DNA from: Marinobacterium rhizophilum
GTDB lineage: Bacteria; Pseudomonadota; Gammaproteobacteria; Pseudomonadales; Balneatricaceae
Direction: 5' to 3'
Assembly: GCF_024397915.1 (NCBI RefSeq)
Contig: NZ_CP073347.1
Coordinates: 248,001 to 312,000 of the forward strand
Length of the DNA: 64,000 nt
Shown here: positions 34,345 through 43,416 of the stretch, one piece after another
How the letters are laid out: each line of letters begins with the position of its first letter
Numbering within the stretch: the first letter of the stretch is position 1
Made by a program: the position numbers and the translations under genes
The notes under the pieces: generated by a model
Database searches by the model: none
The model's input: the letters and a program-made list of their open reading frames with translations, nothing else
Told to the model about the DNA's origin: nothing

Positions 34345-35370
34345 ATGAATAAGCTTACGACGATTGGTATTGATCTGGCAAAAAATAGCTTTGCACTGGT
34401 GGCCTTGAGTACGACGGGTAAGGCCTTGTGGCGTAAAACGCTGACGCGGTCACGAATGCTACGTTTCCTCGCTCAGCAGGAACCCAGTCATATCGCCATG
34501 GAAGCGTGCGCCGGCGCCCACTACTGGGGCCGCGAGATCCAACAACTTGGGCACAGGGTAAGCCTGCTGCCACCGCAGCATGTAAAAGGGTATCAGCGGG
34601 GGCAGAAAAACGACTACAACGATGCCGCAGGCATTGCTGAAGCCTGCCAACATGGACAGATAAGGCCGGTCAGGGTCAAAACACTGGAGGAGCAAGATGC
34701 GCAACTGTTCGGTCAGCTGCGCTTGCAGCTCTCGCAGGAGCATACACGGCTGATTAATCAGGTCAGGGCTCTACTGGCGGAATATGGCATCGCCATTCGC
34801 CAGGGCGTTACGGCACTGTACGCCGCTGTTCCTGAACTGCTTGATGATGACGCGAACGCCCTCACACCCAGGTTACGCCTGTTGCTCAATCGGCAATACC
34901 AACGGCTACAGGCGCTGCGAACAGAACTTGCCTGGTACGAGCAAGAGGTCAAACGGCAGGCACGTGAGGATGACGTCTGTTGCCGGTTGATGGAGGTACC
35001 CGGTATAGGCCCCATTGTCAGCGGCACGCTCAAGCACTGGATGGGGGACGGACAGCAGTTTAAACGTGGGCGGGATGCCTCGGCGGCGCTGGGGTTGGTG
35101 CCCCGGCAGCACAGCACGGGCGGCCATCAGCTGCTGCTGGGCATTAGCAAGTGCGGCAACCGCGCCGTCAGATCCCAGGTAGTGCACGGTGCTCGCGCGG
35201 TGGTTGCACAGGCGGGACATAAAGTCGACCCGCTGAGTCAGTGGATCAACCGTTTAGTGGCGACACGAGGTTACAACAAGGCAATGGTGGCGCTGGCGAA
35301 CAAGCTGGTCAGAATCGCCTGGATCATCGTGGCACGCGGCGAACATTACCAGCCAAAAGCAGCCGCCTGA
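34345..35370 (+). CDS. IS110-family transposase/recombinase (DEDD)
   Basis: 341-residue RuvC-like DEDD recombinase. The N-terminal DEDD domain begins TIGIDLAKNSFALVAL (first Asp), continues with MEACAGAHYWGREI (Glu), and KNDYNDAAGIAEA supplies further acidic residues. The C-terminal Transposase_20 domain has MEVPGIGPIVSGTL and GLVPRQHSTGGHQLLLGISKCGNRAVRS with the catalytic Ser region. Length and motifs look complete, so activity is plausible. GAGGAG precedes the ATG by 6 bases. These enzymes work with a structured guide RNA encoded in the element's non-coding end. Confidence 0.93.
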   Translation: MNKLTTIGIDLAKNSFALVALSTTGKALWRKTLTRSRMLRFLAQQEPSHIAMEACAGAHYWGREIQQLGHRVSLLPPQHVKGYQRGQKNDYNDAAGIAEACQHGQIRPVRVKTLEEQDAQLFGQLRLQLSQEHTRLINQVRALLAEYGIAIRQGVTALYAAVPELLDDDANALTPRLRLLLNRQYQRLQALRTELAWYEQEVKRQAREDDVCCRLMEVPGIGPIVSGTLKHWMGDGQQFKRGRDASAALGLVPRQHSTGGHQLLLGISKCGNRAVRSQVVHGARAVVAQAGHKVDPLSQWINRLVATRGYNKAMVALANKLVRIAWIIVARGEHYQPKAAA

Positions 35371-35640
35371 GCGCCGCGTCCGAGAACAAAACAGAGTACG
35401 TCCATCAACAGACGTTGATGAGTCCACCCAGGGTTGCGAAGGCAAAAGACCCTCGATGACACAACAGGTCAAACCGGCATACTGAAAACCTGGCCATTCC
35501 AACGTTCTGCGAGAACGGTAGCCTGATAAGGACGGTATGCGCGAATGCTCATCAAGGCCAGAGGCCACATGCGTGGCTTCAACAACAGGCCGGATATATG
35601 GCAGCAACCTGTCCCTGAAATCGAGATCTGGTGCCTTGCA
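35371..35640 (+). ncRNA. Candidate bridge/seek RNA region of the IS1111-type element
   Basis: Non-coding stretch between the recombinase stop and the right inverted repeat. In IS1111-type elements the guide RNA is encoded at this end. A 10-base word, GTAGCCTGAT, occurs both here (35519-35528) and just outside the left repeat (34247-34256), as expected if a guide loop matches the element or target junction. Exact RNA ends and fold were not determined. Confidence 0.4.
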
Positions 35641-35660
35641 CGCGGGGAGGAGACCATATA

Positions 35661-36127
35661 TGGAATGAGCCTGCGAATTCCGGGAAATGAGCCCCAGGCG
35701 AATTTCGAGGGTGTGCCTGCGAATTCCGGGAAGCAGGGTGAAACCTGCGGCGGGCGAGCAGGCGATCTAACGGTGTGTCCACTTTTGTGGGGTCACATCA
35801 GGTTTGGATTTAGCGACCTTTGTAGGTGCCAGGGTGCTGATGAGCGAAGCGAATCGCACCGTTTACCCAAGCGAATTGTTCCGGGCGGCGTTCCGTCGTG
35901 CGGCGGTTCGTCGTCATGCCTCATTAATCACTATAAGCACACCAGTGAATCACCATGCACAAGCTGCATCCTATGGACAGCTAACGCTGTGCAAATCGGT
36001 AATCCTGTCGATTTATAGCCTTAAAACACCGCAAAAATCAGTTCATTCAATCGTAGGGAGCGATTGAACGTGTAAGCCCCGAAGGGGTGAAGCACATGGG
36101 TGTGCTGAACAAATCAGCCGGCTCTCG
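35661..36127 (+). other. Decayed mobile-element sequence with direct repeats
   Basis: No credible gene. Two exact 18-bp copies of GCCTGCGAATTCCGGGAA (35669-35686 and 35715-35732) with a weak third copy between them resemble the multiple end repeats of IS21-type elements, but no istA/istB coding remains. A hairpin TTCAATCG/CGATTGAA lies near 36047-36068, followed by short inverted repeats that may be an IS1380 end. Confidence 0.4.
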
Positions 36128-36519
36128 TTATGGCCAGCCTGTCCACGGATGCTTGATCCGATCCTTGTATTTCACCACCCGCACCGCCAACTTGAACAGT
36201 TTCAGGATGATCGTCATCGGCTGCGCACGGGCCAATTCGTGTGGCACAGCGTGTTTTCCCGCAGGTTGTGAATCAGCCAATAGGCGGCACAGGGTCATCA
36301 GTTCGGGATTGGCGAAATGGCTATCGCCACGCAAGATGATGTGCGTATCCGGCCAGGCCAGACGGATGAGGCGTAGAACGCGCTTGATGATCGCGGCGTT
36401 CTCCTTGCCCGTGGGCCGCTTGCCGGGGCATATGACAGGGCACCGCCTTGAAAATGGGCGCGAAGGGAACATTCCGCGGTGGCAGGAAAACGCAGTTGGT
36501 CTGGGGTAGAATCGTGCAT
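36128..36519 (-). pseudogene. IS1380-family transposase remnant
   Basis: Minus-strand remnant. An N-terminal piece (MHDSTPDQLRFPATAECSLR, then FQGG) in one frame matches the start of IS1380 transposases. A C-terminal piece in another frame has LIRLAWPDTHIILRGDSHFANPELM, with the DDE-domain RGDSHF motif, then ILKLFKLAVRVVKYKDRIK. The centre, more than half of a normal 440-residue protein, is deleted and the frame is shifted. It marks the junction between the IS-rich segment and the AT-rich carnitine-type block. Confidence 0.78.
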
Positions 36520-36649
36520 CGGCGGTCTCGTTTAAGCTTCGTACGAAGCGTTATTGGCGTAATCTCAATTATATCAATGGGTTAAGCGAGACTCGCCCTC
36601 TTTTGTGAAAAATCCGGGTTAGGTTCTTGGTCTAAAATATTTTCGTTTT

Positions 36650-36703
36650 TGGCGATAATTGAAACATTAATGGCGATTAATGATGCATTTTTGTCGATTT
36701 AAT
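36650..36703 (+). promoter_or_regulatory. Triple 21-bp-phased direct repeat (candidate CdhR-type operator)
   Basis: TGGCGATAATT at 36650, TGGCGATTAATG at 36671 and TGTCGATTTAAT at 36692 start exactly 21 bases apart, about two helical turns, typical for AraC-family dimers. It lies about 130 bases before the first caiD-like gene. Related pairs with the same spacing occur at 40796 and 41013. Confidence 0.65.
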
Positions 36704-36832
36704 AAACCATTATTGACTGATAAATATTTGACTGTAGATACAAAACAGCCTGTCGCTCGGTAGTAGATGCTTGATCAAACATAACTAGCTGAGCTCTGAA
36801 CATAACCCTTTGTGTGCCGCTTTGGAGAATAT

Positions 36833-37615
36833 GTGAATAATAATTTAAAGATTACACGTAATGGACAAATCCTCGAAATCGTATTGGATCGTCCTAAAGC
36901 AAATACAATTGATGCTAAGTTAAGTGCAGATATGGGAAAGGTGTTTGCAGAATTTAGAGATGATCCAAGTCTGAGAGTGGCTATTCTGACTGGTGCAGGG
37001 GATAAGTTTTTTTCTGCTGGTTGGGACCTCAATGCAGTAGCTGATGGTGAGGAGTTCATCGGTGATTTTGGCGAGGGGGGGTTTTGTGGATTTACCGAAA
37101 TGAAAGAGCTTCATAAACCTATTATCTGCGCTGTAAATGGTCTGGCTGTCGGTGCAGGATTTGAAATGTTGTTGCGTGCCGATTTTATTCTGGCAGCAGA
37201 TCATGCGGAGTTTATGTTACCTGAAGTTCGTATTGGTATCGCACCTGATATCGCAATATTTATGTTGCCTAAGTTGTTGCCTCGTCAAAAAGCTATGGAA
37301 ATATTGATGATGGGGCGACGTCATAGCGCTCAGGAGCTGGCTTCATTCGGGCTGATTAATAATGTAGTCCCTGCTGATCAGCTTATGGATGCGGCACGCA
37401 GTTTTGCTCGGGATTTAATGCGTTCTGCGCCGCTATCAATTGAGGCTGTAAAAGAAGCGGTTCACCTAACAGAGCACTTGACCTTTGATGAGTCATATAA
37501 GGAGCTTAGAAAAGAGGCTTGGCCCCGTTTCATGAAAATGCTTAAGAGTAGTGATGCTGTTGAAGGTGCTAACGCTTTCTTGGAAAAAAGAGAGCCTGAG
37601 TGGAGGGGTAACTGA
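36833..37615 (+). CDS. caiD: CaiD-like crotonobetainyl-CoA hydratase, copy 1
   Basis: 260-residue crotonase that closely follows E. coli CaiD: LKITRNGQILEIVLDRPKANTID, GAGDKFFSAGWDLNAVADGEE and DFGEGGFCGFTEM. CaiD adds water to crotonobetainyl-CoA to give L-carnitinyl-CoA. Both catalytic glutamates are present: GAGFE, and LPE twenty residues later. The start is GTG 36833, seven bases after GGAG; GTG 36812 lies upstream of that site. It is followed after 72 bases by the CaiT-like transporter. The gene is AT-rich compared with the steroid genes. A paralogue is at 43417. Confidence 0.85.
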   Translation: MNNNLKITRNGQILEIVLDRPKANTIDAKLSADMGKVFAEFRDDPSLRVAILTGAGDKFFSAGWDLNAVADGEEFIGDFGEGGFCGFTEMKELHKPIICAVNGLAVGAGFEMLLRADFILAADHAEFMLPEVRIGIAPDIAIFMLPKLLPRQKAMEILMMGRRHSAQELASFGLINNVVPADQLMDAARSFARDLMRSAPLSIEAVKEAVHLTEHLTFDESYKELRKEAWPRFMKMLKSSDAVEGANAFLEKREPEWRGN

Positions 37616-37687
37616 ATAAATTATTGTATCAGATAGTAGTATAAATATTTTTACAGCTGCTTAAATAAAAAAACAAACGGAAATATT

Positions 37688-39322
37688 ATGAGTAAAATTA
37701 AAAAACGTGAAGAGGTGGTGATTCAAGAGGCACCTCTAGATAAAAAAATATTCTGGCCCGCTTGTTTGGTTGTAACGGCGGCGATTATGTTTATGATAGT
37801 TTTTGAGGAAAGTTCCCGCAGTGTAGTTGAAAATATTTTTAACTTTGTAACTAATCAATTCGGTTTCGTCTATATTTGGGCAGGTGCTATCTTCTTTATT
37901 TCTGTGATCTGGATATCGCTCGGTAAATTTGGAAGTGTAAGGCTCGGTGGTGCTGAGGCTCGTCCAGAATTCAGTCGAATTAGCTGGATTGCTATGTTCT
38001 TCTGTTCTGGTATTGGCACATCGTTAATTTACTGGTCATCAATTGAATGGACCTATTATTATACTTCACCTCCTTTTGGCTTAGAGGCCAAAAGTCAGGC
38101 TGCTGCTGAATATGCCGGCATGTACGGAATGTTTCATTGGGGGCCTCTTGCTTGGGCTTTTTATAGCCTCACAGCATTTCCTATTGGTTATGCATATTAC
38201 AACCGAAAAAAAGGTGGATTAAGGTTAAGTACTGCATGCGCCGGTATTATTGGCGAGAAAAACGCGACGGGTACTATCGGTAAAATAATAGATATCTTGC
38301 TGGTTTTCGGTTTAGTCGGAGGTACTGGTACAACACTAGCCTCGGGTACACCCATGCTAGCCGAAGCTCTGAGTCAGTTCATGGGCGTGGCTCATACAGC
38401 TGCAATTGATATCACAGTCGTGGTGGTTTGGACTTGCATCTTTGTAACATCTGTTACTCTGGGTCTGAAAAAAGGTATTAAAGTACTTAGTGATATTAAT
38501 TTGATAGCGCTGATAATTCTCTGTTCAATTGTTTTTATTGGCGGGCCTACTTATTTCATGCTGAATATGTTTACGGATAGCATTGGTCTTATGCTGACTA
38601 ATTTTACTCGTATGGCTTTTTATACAGACCCTATTGGTAAAAGTATGTTTCCTCAGTGGTGGACAATATTCTATTGGGCTTGGTGGGTTGCTTATGGGCC
38701 TTATATGGGAATATTTATTGCCCGTATCTCAAAAGGGCGTACATTTCGTGATATAGGATTAACTGTTACCATTGCGGGTAGTACTGGTTGTATGCTGTTT
38801 TTTATGTTGTTCGGTAATAATACAATGTATGCAGAGTTAAATGGTCTATACCCTGTACTAGATACCATCAAAAATGAAAGTGCATCTGCGGCTATCTTGG
38901 GGGTTATGATGCAATTACCTCTGGAGTGGTTAATTCTCCCTCTCTTTATTCTGGTTGGGTTTGTGTATTCTGGTACTACAGTTGACTCGTCAGCGTATGT
39001 ACTAGCGTCTATTACCTCAAAGAATATTAAAGAAGGCCAGGAGCCCTCTCGCATAAATCGTCTATTCTGGGCTATAGCACTTGGGATTACAGGTCTGATA
39101 CTTATGAACGCAGGTGGTTTGGCGCCGATAAAAACGGCGAGTTTAATAGTGGGTGTTCCATTGGTGTTTATTATGGGGATTTCTTTCCTTTCGCTATTGA
39201 AATGGTTGAAGGAAGATTTTCCTGAATATCAAGGTGATGATTTAAAAGTTAAATCAACGGAAGATGATGAAAGTCCATCAATGTCGTTAGACAACTCGGA
39301 GATGGCTTTCAAAAAAGTATGA
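37688..39322 (+). CDS. caiT: BCCT-family transporter, CaiT-like
   Basis: 544-residue betaine/carnitine/choline transporter with about 12 membrane segments. It resembles CaiT, the L-carnitine/gamma-butyrobetaine antiporter: SGIGTSLIYWSSIEWTYYY then PPFGLEAKS, FHWGPLAWAFYSL, RMAFYTDPIGKSMFPQWWTIFYWAWW and IARISKGRTFRD. The WWxxYWAWW tryptophan box that holds quaternary ammonium groups is intact. AT-rich codon use matches its neighbours. A clear terminator follows at 39352. With caiD upstream, import of carnitine, crotonobetaine or gamma-butyrobetaine is the best inference; other betaines are possible. Confidence 0.87.
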   Translation: MSKIKKREEVVIQEAPLDKKIFWPACLVVTAAIMFMIVFEESSRSVVENIFNFVTNQFGFVYIWAGAIFFISVIWISLGKFGSVRLGGAEARPEFSRISWIAMFFCSGIGTSLIYWSSIEWTYYYTSPPFGLEAKSQAAAEYAGMYGMFHWGPLAWAFYSLTAFPIGYAYYNRKKGGLRLSTACAGIIGEKNATGTIGKIIDILLVFGLVGGTGTTLASGTPMLAEALSQFMGVAHTAAIDITVVVVWTCIFVTSVTLGLKKGIKVLSDINLIALIILCSIVFIGGPTYFMLNMFTDSIGLMLTNFTRMAFYTDPIGKSMFPQWWTIFYWAWWVAYGPYMGIFIARISKGRTFRDIGLTVTIAGSTGCMLFFMLFGNNTMYAELNGLYPVLDTIKNESASAAILGVMMQLPLEWLILPLFILVGFVYSGTTVDSSAYVLASITSKNIKEGQEPSRINRLFWAIALGITGLILMNAGGLAPIKTASLIVGVPLVFIMGISFLSLLKWLKEDFPEYQGDDLKVKSTEDDESPSMSLDNSEMAFKKV

Positions 39323-39351
39323 CAATATATATTTGATATATTGGTTACAAG

Positions 39352-39386
39352 AAAACGACGATTCTTCTATCGTCGTTTTTCTTTTT
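39352..39386 (+). terminator. Intrinsic terminator after the BCCT transporter
   Basis: AAAACGACGAT (39352-39362) pairs perfectly with ATCGTCGTTTT (39369-39379), loop TCTTCT, followed by TCTTTTT. It is 30 bases after the stop. Confidence 0.93.
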
Positions 39387-39525
39387 CAGGCGTATAGTTA
39401 CTGTCCCTTGCTGAAAGTTCGCTGCAGGCAGTATTTTTATATAGATGACTTCTTTTATATAAAAATTGATTAATCTTTACTAGGGTCAGATATATGCTTT
39501 AGTCCGATAATTTTTTCTTATGGTG

Positions 39526-39550
39526 CCTTGCCTTGCCTTGCCTTGCCTTG
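39526..39550 (+). repeat. Five-copy CCTTG microsatellite
   Basis: Five exact CCTTG units between the transporter terminator and the end of the convergent AraC-type gene. The unit is five bases, so it is distinct from the heptamer arrays. The rest of 39387-39710 shows no gene. Confidence 0.9.
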
Positions 39551-39710
39551 CATGTATCGGAATGTTAAGAAGGATGGCCGATTTAGTTGTCATCGTAGTG
39601 GGGGCCCCGTCGATAAAGATGCTGGTCAGTGTAGTTTTCAGTTATATGCTGAGAAGTGAGCTTCACCCATAATTGGTATCTTGGAGGTTTTTTACGGATA
39701 GGCTCTATAT

Positions 39711-40658
39711 TTATTTTTTCGATCTCTCATCAGAAGGGCACTTTTTAAATACGTTCTTATACGTCCTTATAAAAGATGTTCGCGATGTGTAGCCAGCCCG
39801 CAAGGCAATTTCTGTGATGTTTAAACTTGTTTCTGTTAGTAGTCTTTGGGCTAGCATAACCCTCAGTCTTGAGTAATAACGTGTAGCCGTGGTACCTAGG
39901 CTTTCTTTAAAGTCGCGCTCTAGTTGACGCTGTGAAATCCCGGTCTGGCTAGAGATTTCCGCTACCGACAAAGGACTCTCAATATTCCGTTCCATCAGTT
40001 TAATAGCCTTGGCCAGGCGAGGCATTTTATTTTCAATCATGGCCGGAACACGCTCCCTTTGTGGAGTGCTTCCCGAGCGTTCAGTGTCAAAAATTAAAAG
40101 TTCCGAAACAGCAATAGCAGTCTCCTGGCCAAAGTCCGCTCTGATGATAGTCAGCATTAAATCAAGTGCGGTGGTCGCTCCGCCAGAGGTAATCCGGTTG
40201 CGGTCGATAACGTAACGATTATTACTGACTTTAATCTCATGGAACTTTTCGGTGAAAGTCTCAATTTCCGCCCAATGAATGGTTGCCTGATAACCGTTTA
40301 ACAATCCGGCTTTTGCCAACGGGTAACTACCTGCATCAAGCCCACCAAGCACCGGGATCCGGCTCTTCAGTGTGCGCAGTTTACGGATTACATCCCTGGA
40401 ACTGTGACGTTGATAGTTATAGCTTGCCAGCACAATCAATGCATCGGGTTTTTCTGTAGAAAGCATTTCATCAATGCTGAAGTCTACCCGCATCTCGAAG
40501 CTGCTGGAGCTGGTTACAGGTGAGCCATCTATCGAAATCAGCGACCATCTGTAGCCCGGTCCATTAATGAAACTGTTTGCTGCCCGCAAAGGCTCTATTG
40601 AATTGAATAAACAGAGGTTACTGAATTCAGGCAGTAATAAGAAACAATAGTGTTTCAC
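39711..40658 (-). CDS. CdhR/GbdR-type AraC regulator with GATase1-like domain
   Basis: 315-residue regulator. Residues 1-190 form a DJ-1/GATase1-like sensing domain (CFLLLPEFSNLCLFNSIEPLR; ITSGGATTALDLMLTII). Residues 215-310 form the AraC HTH pair (VAEISSQTGISQRQLERDF; ITEIALRAGYTSRTSFIRTYKNVF). This architecture is that of CdhR and GbdR, which sense carnitine or glycine betaine in pseudomonads. Start is GTG 40658. It is divergent from the ligase gene, with a 635-base region between that holds two repeat pairs. It most likely activates the flanking betaine-type genes in response to substrate. Confidence 0.86.
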   Translation of the reverse strand: MKHYCFLLLPEFSNLCLFNSIEPLRAANSFINGPGYRWSLISIDGSPVTSSSSFEMRVDFSIDEMLSTEKPDALIVLASYNYQRHSSRDVIRKLRTLKSRIPVLGGLDAGSYPLAKAGLLNGYQATIHWAEIETFTEKFHEIKVSNNRYVIDRNRITSGGATTALDLMLTIIRADFGQETAIAVSELLIFDTERSGSTPQRERVPAMIENKMPRLAKAIKLMERNIESPLSVAEISSQTGISQRQLERDFKESLGTTATRYYSRLRVMLAQRLLTETSLNITEIALRAGYTSRTSFIRTYKNVFKKCPSDERSKK

Positions 40659-40795
40659 AAGTTTTGTACCTTTCTGGTATTAGAAATAACTATGGGCAGT
40701 AGTGACATTCTTATCCTAAGGATCGATCAGTTATTGAACGATTTATATCGGGTTCAAAACTTTATCGAGCTGAAGACATTCAAAATTATAAGTCA

Positions 40796-40828
40796 TGTCG
40801 AAAATTAAAACAAATATGTCGATTAATG
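40796..40828 (+). promoter_or_regulatory. 21-bp-phased TGTCG repeat pair A
   Basis: TGTCGAAAA at 40796 and TGTCGATTAATG at 40817 start 21 bases apart. It lies 137 bases upstream of the AraC-type regulator start. Confidence 0.6.
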
Positions 40829-41012
40829 TTAAGTGAGTGACGATGACCTTGTCACGCACTACATCTATGGCTGTCGCTCACTACACCAGAGTGCTCTACA
40901 GAAGCTACCGGTTATATTTCTATCTGGGTTGCCAAGGGCGAATGAATTTGAACGCAAGAGCCGAATGGCTGAAGCCGCTTAATTGAGGTGTCTGATTGAA
41001 ATTAGATAATTG

Positions 41013-41045
41013 TGTCGAAAAACAATACATAGATGTCGATTAGTG
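41013..41045 (+). promoter_or_regulatory. 21-bp-phased TGTCG repeat pair B
   Basis: TGTCGAAAA at 41013 and TGTCGATTAGTG at 41034 start 21 bases apart and closely match pair A, including an AAACA in the spacer. It lies about 250 bases before the ligase gene. Apart from pairs A and B the region 40659-41293 shows no gene. Confidence 0.6.
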
Positions 41046-41293
41046 AAACATTCTTCGTCTTTTGCTTGCTTATTATAAGCAATGTCTGAAGTGAAAATTA
41101 AGACTGTATCTGGTCTTGTTAATGTCAGAATAGCTTCTTTTTTAGTGGCGTACTGAAATTTTAAGCTGGGTGGTAGGGTTGGTAAATATAAGGTTTTTTA
41201 GATATATCAGATGAGGTCGAGGTATTTTTTAGTGGCCTTTATATCTTGATCTTCGTGAAAAATAAATAAAGTTTTGTGTCAGGAGATATAAGT

Positions 41294-43339
41294 ATGTCAT
41301 TTTTTCGTTTTCTTCGGCCTCGTAGTATCGCTGTGATTGGTGGGCGAGAGGCTGGAGAGGCTATTCGTCAATGTATAAAGGCTGGTTATGAAGGTGAAAT
41401 CTGGCCGGTTCATCCTAAAAAAGATTTCATAGAAGGGCTGAAAGTATACCGTTCGGTCCAGGATTTACCTTCTGCTCCAGATACTGCTTATGTCGCGGTT
41501 AATCGAAACCTGACTATATCAGTGATTCGTGAATTGAACGAGATGGGGGCTGGTGGCGCTGTTTGTTATGCCACTGGATTCTCGGAGTCTGGTGAAGAGG
41601 GGCGTCAGCTGGAAGCGCAGTTGCTGGAAGCTTCGGGAGCTATGCCTCTGCTCGGGCCAAACTGTTATGGCATGCTGAACTATCTGGATAAGGCAATGCT
41701 TTGGCCGGATCAGCAGGGGGGCGAAGCGGTTGATTCTGGTGTTGCTATTGTCACCCAGTCTTCCAATGTGGCGGTTAACTTTACCATGCAGCAGCGCGGG
41801 TTGCCGCTGGCCTATGTGGTATCCCTGGGTAACAAACTCAAGTTTGATCTACATGACGCTATCAAAGAGTTCGCACAACAAGAGGCTGTTACCGCAATTG
41901 GCCTGTATATCGAAGGCATTACCGATCCAGTTGCGTTTGAAGAAGCTGTTAGTTTTGCTAGAGATCTGGGCAAGCCAGTCGTGGCGATCAAGTCGGGTCG
42001 GTCTGATGCGGCGCAAAAGATGGCCTTGTCACATACGGCATCATTGGCAGGGTCGGATGAGTTGATGAATGCGTTGTTTGCCCGCTGTGGTGTCGGGCGA
42101 GTGTATTCGATGGAGGGGATGCTTGAGGCCCTGAAAGTCTTGCATGTTCATGGACCATTGGCAGGGTATAAGCTGAGTTCGCTGAGTCCTTCAGGTGGTG
42201 ATGCTTCCCTTTTGGCTGATGCAGTGGAAGATCGAAAGTTTGTTCTTTCCAGTCTGTCCGAGCAACATCAAAAACAAGTAGAGGCCACGGTTCATGAGTT
42301 GGTTTCTGTATCAAACCCGTTTGACTACCAGCTGTATGACTGGGCTGATCAGGAGCGACTTACTGATACTTTTGCTGCTTTTATCGGTGCAGAATTTGAT
42401 CTCTCCTTATGTCATTTTGACTATCCTCGGGGTGATCGCTGTGATGCCTCTGCGTGGTTGCCTGCTCAAAATGCTCTGGTTGGTGCGGTTGCCCGAACAG
42501 GGGCAAAGGCTGCGGTGATTTCAATGCTACCTGAGAATATGCCTGAACAAACAGCCAAATTATTGATATCACAGAATATTGTGCCATTGGCCGGTCTTAA
42601 TGCGGGGCTGGAAGGCGTTGAAGCGGCAGCAGATATCGGCAAGGCTTGGGGGCAGCGTAAAGTTGACCCCTTACTGAAACCAGCATCGGCTTTTGACAGT
42701 GAAAAGCTTCTAACCCTGAATGAAGCCGAGTCAAAGAGTCTGCTTGCACAGTATGGGCTCTGCGTGCCTGAAAGCCGAATTGTTACTAATGCAGAAGAAG
42801 CGGGTATTGCTGCTAAGAGTTTGAGTTTTCCAGTAGTGGTTAAAGCTCTTGGGGTGGCGCATAAAACTGATGTTGGCGCTGTGAAGTTGAACCTGAAATC
42901 AGCGCATGATGTTGACAAGGCCGTGACCTCAATGGCGCACCTTTCAAACAGCTTCCTGATCGAGAAAATGGTTGAGGATGTTGTCGCGGAGATCATTGTT
43001 GGTGTTGTCCGTGACGAGCAGTTCGGTCCCTACCTTGTCGTTGGTGCTGGGGGTGTGTTAGTGGAGCTTATGCGTGATAGCCGGTCGTTATTACTACCGG
43101 TTACTCGAGTTGAGGTAATCCATGCTTTGCAGGAGCTACGAAGTGCACCGTTGTTCTCTGGTTTCCGGGGGCGTGCTGAAGCCGACTTGGATGCTGCCGC
43201 AGATGCGATTCTGTCTGTTGCAGACTTTGTGCGCGAGAACTTCGACACAATCGGGGAGTTGGATATCAATCCATTGCTGGTTAGAGCTAAAGGAAAAGGT
43301 ACCGTGGCTGCAGATGCATTGATAAGTATTATTAAATAG
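41294..43339 (+). CDS. NDP-forming acyl-CoA synthetase (single-chain alpha-beta type)
   Basis: 681-residue fused acyl-CoA ligase that makes a CoA thioester with cleavage of ATP to ADP. Residues 1-130 form the CoA-binding Rossmann domain (RPRSIAVIGGREAGEAI). Next come two succinyl-CoA-ligase-like domains, with GPNCYGMLNY and the phospho-His in SHTASLAGSDELM. The C-terminal ATP-grasp domain holds FPVVVKALGVAHKTDVGAVKLNL and GAGGVLVELMRDSRSLLLPV. AGGAG lies 8 bases before ATG 41294. In E. coli carnitine activation uses CaiB (transferase) and CaiC (AMP-forming); neither is present here, so this enzyme is the candidate activator of the imported betaine. Confidence 0.86.
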   Translation: MSFFRFLRPRSIAVIGGREAGEAIRQCIKAGYEGEIWPVHPKKDFIEGLKVYRSVQDLPSAPDTAYVAVNRNLTISVIRELNEMGAGGAVCYATGFSESGEEGRQLEAQLLEASGAMPLLGPNCYGMLNYLDKAMLWPDQQGGEAVDSGVAIVTQSSNVAVNFTMQQRGLPLAYVVSLGNKLKFDLHDAIKEFAQQEAVTAIGLYIEGITDPVAFEEAVSFARDLGKPVVAIKSGRSDAAQKMALSHTASLAGSDELMNALFARCGVGRVYSMEGMLEALKVLHVHGPLAGYKLSSLSPSGGDASLLADAVEDRKFVLSSLSEQHQKQVEATVHELVSVSNPFDYQLYDWADQERLTDTFAAFIGAEFDLSLCHFDYPRGDRCDASAWLPAQNALVGAVARTGAKAAVISMLPENMPEQTAKLLISQNIVPLAGLNAGLEGVEAAADIGKAWGQRKVDPLLKPASAFDSEKLLTLNEAESKSLLAQYGLCVPESRIVTNAEEAGIAAKSLSFPVVVKALGVAHKTDVGAVKLNLKSAHDVDKAVTSMAHLSNSFLIEKMVEDVVAEIIVGVVRDEQFGPYLVVGAGGVLVELMRDSRSLLLPVTRVEVIHALQELRSAPLFSGFRGRAEADLDAAADAILSVADFVRENFDTIGELDINPLLVRAKGKGTVAADALISIIK

Positions 43340-43416
43340 ATCATTCACTCCCGATAAGCGGGAAAGCAATAAAAATTAGTAGTATTCCAGCTGAGTCTGG
43401 AACTCGGAGATGTGAC

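Larger units (their letters stand above)
34253..35660 (+). mobile_element. IS110-family, IS1111-type insertion sequence
   Basis: About 1.4 kb, apparently intact. It is bounded by a perfect 14-bp inverted repeat, ATGGTCTCCTCCCC at 34260-34273 and GGGGAGGAGACCAT at 35644-35657. Subterminal inverted repeats are the mark of the IS1111 subgroup, since IS110 proper lacks them. The exact ends are uncertain by several bases because the repeats are not terminal. The element encodes one recombinase and has a long non-coding right end of about 270 bases. It inserted next to the heptamer array. Confidence 0.8.

Noticed and set aside
39526..39550. CCTTG array considered as part of the heptamer family or a CRISPR-like array
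   Set aside because: The unit is five bases, not seven, and there are no spacers; it is a simple microsatellite.
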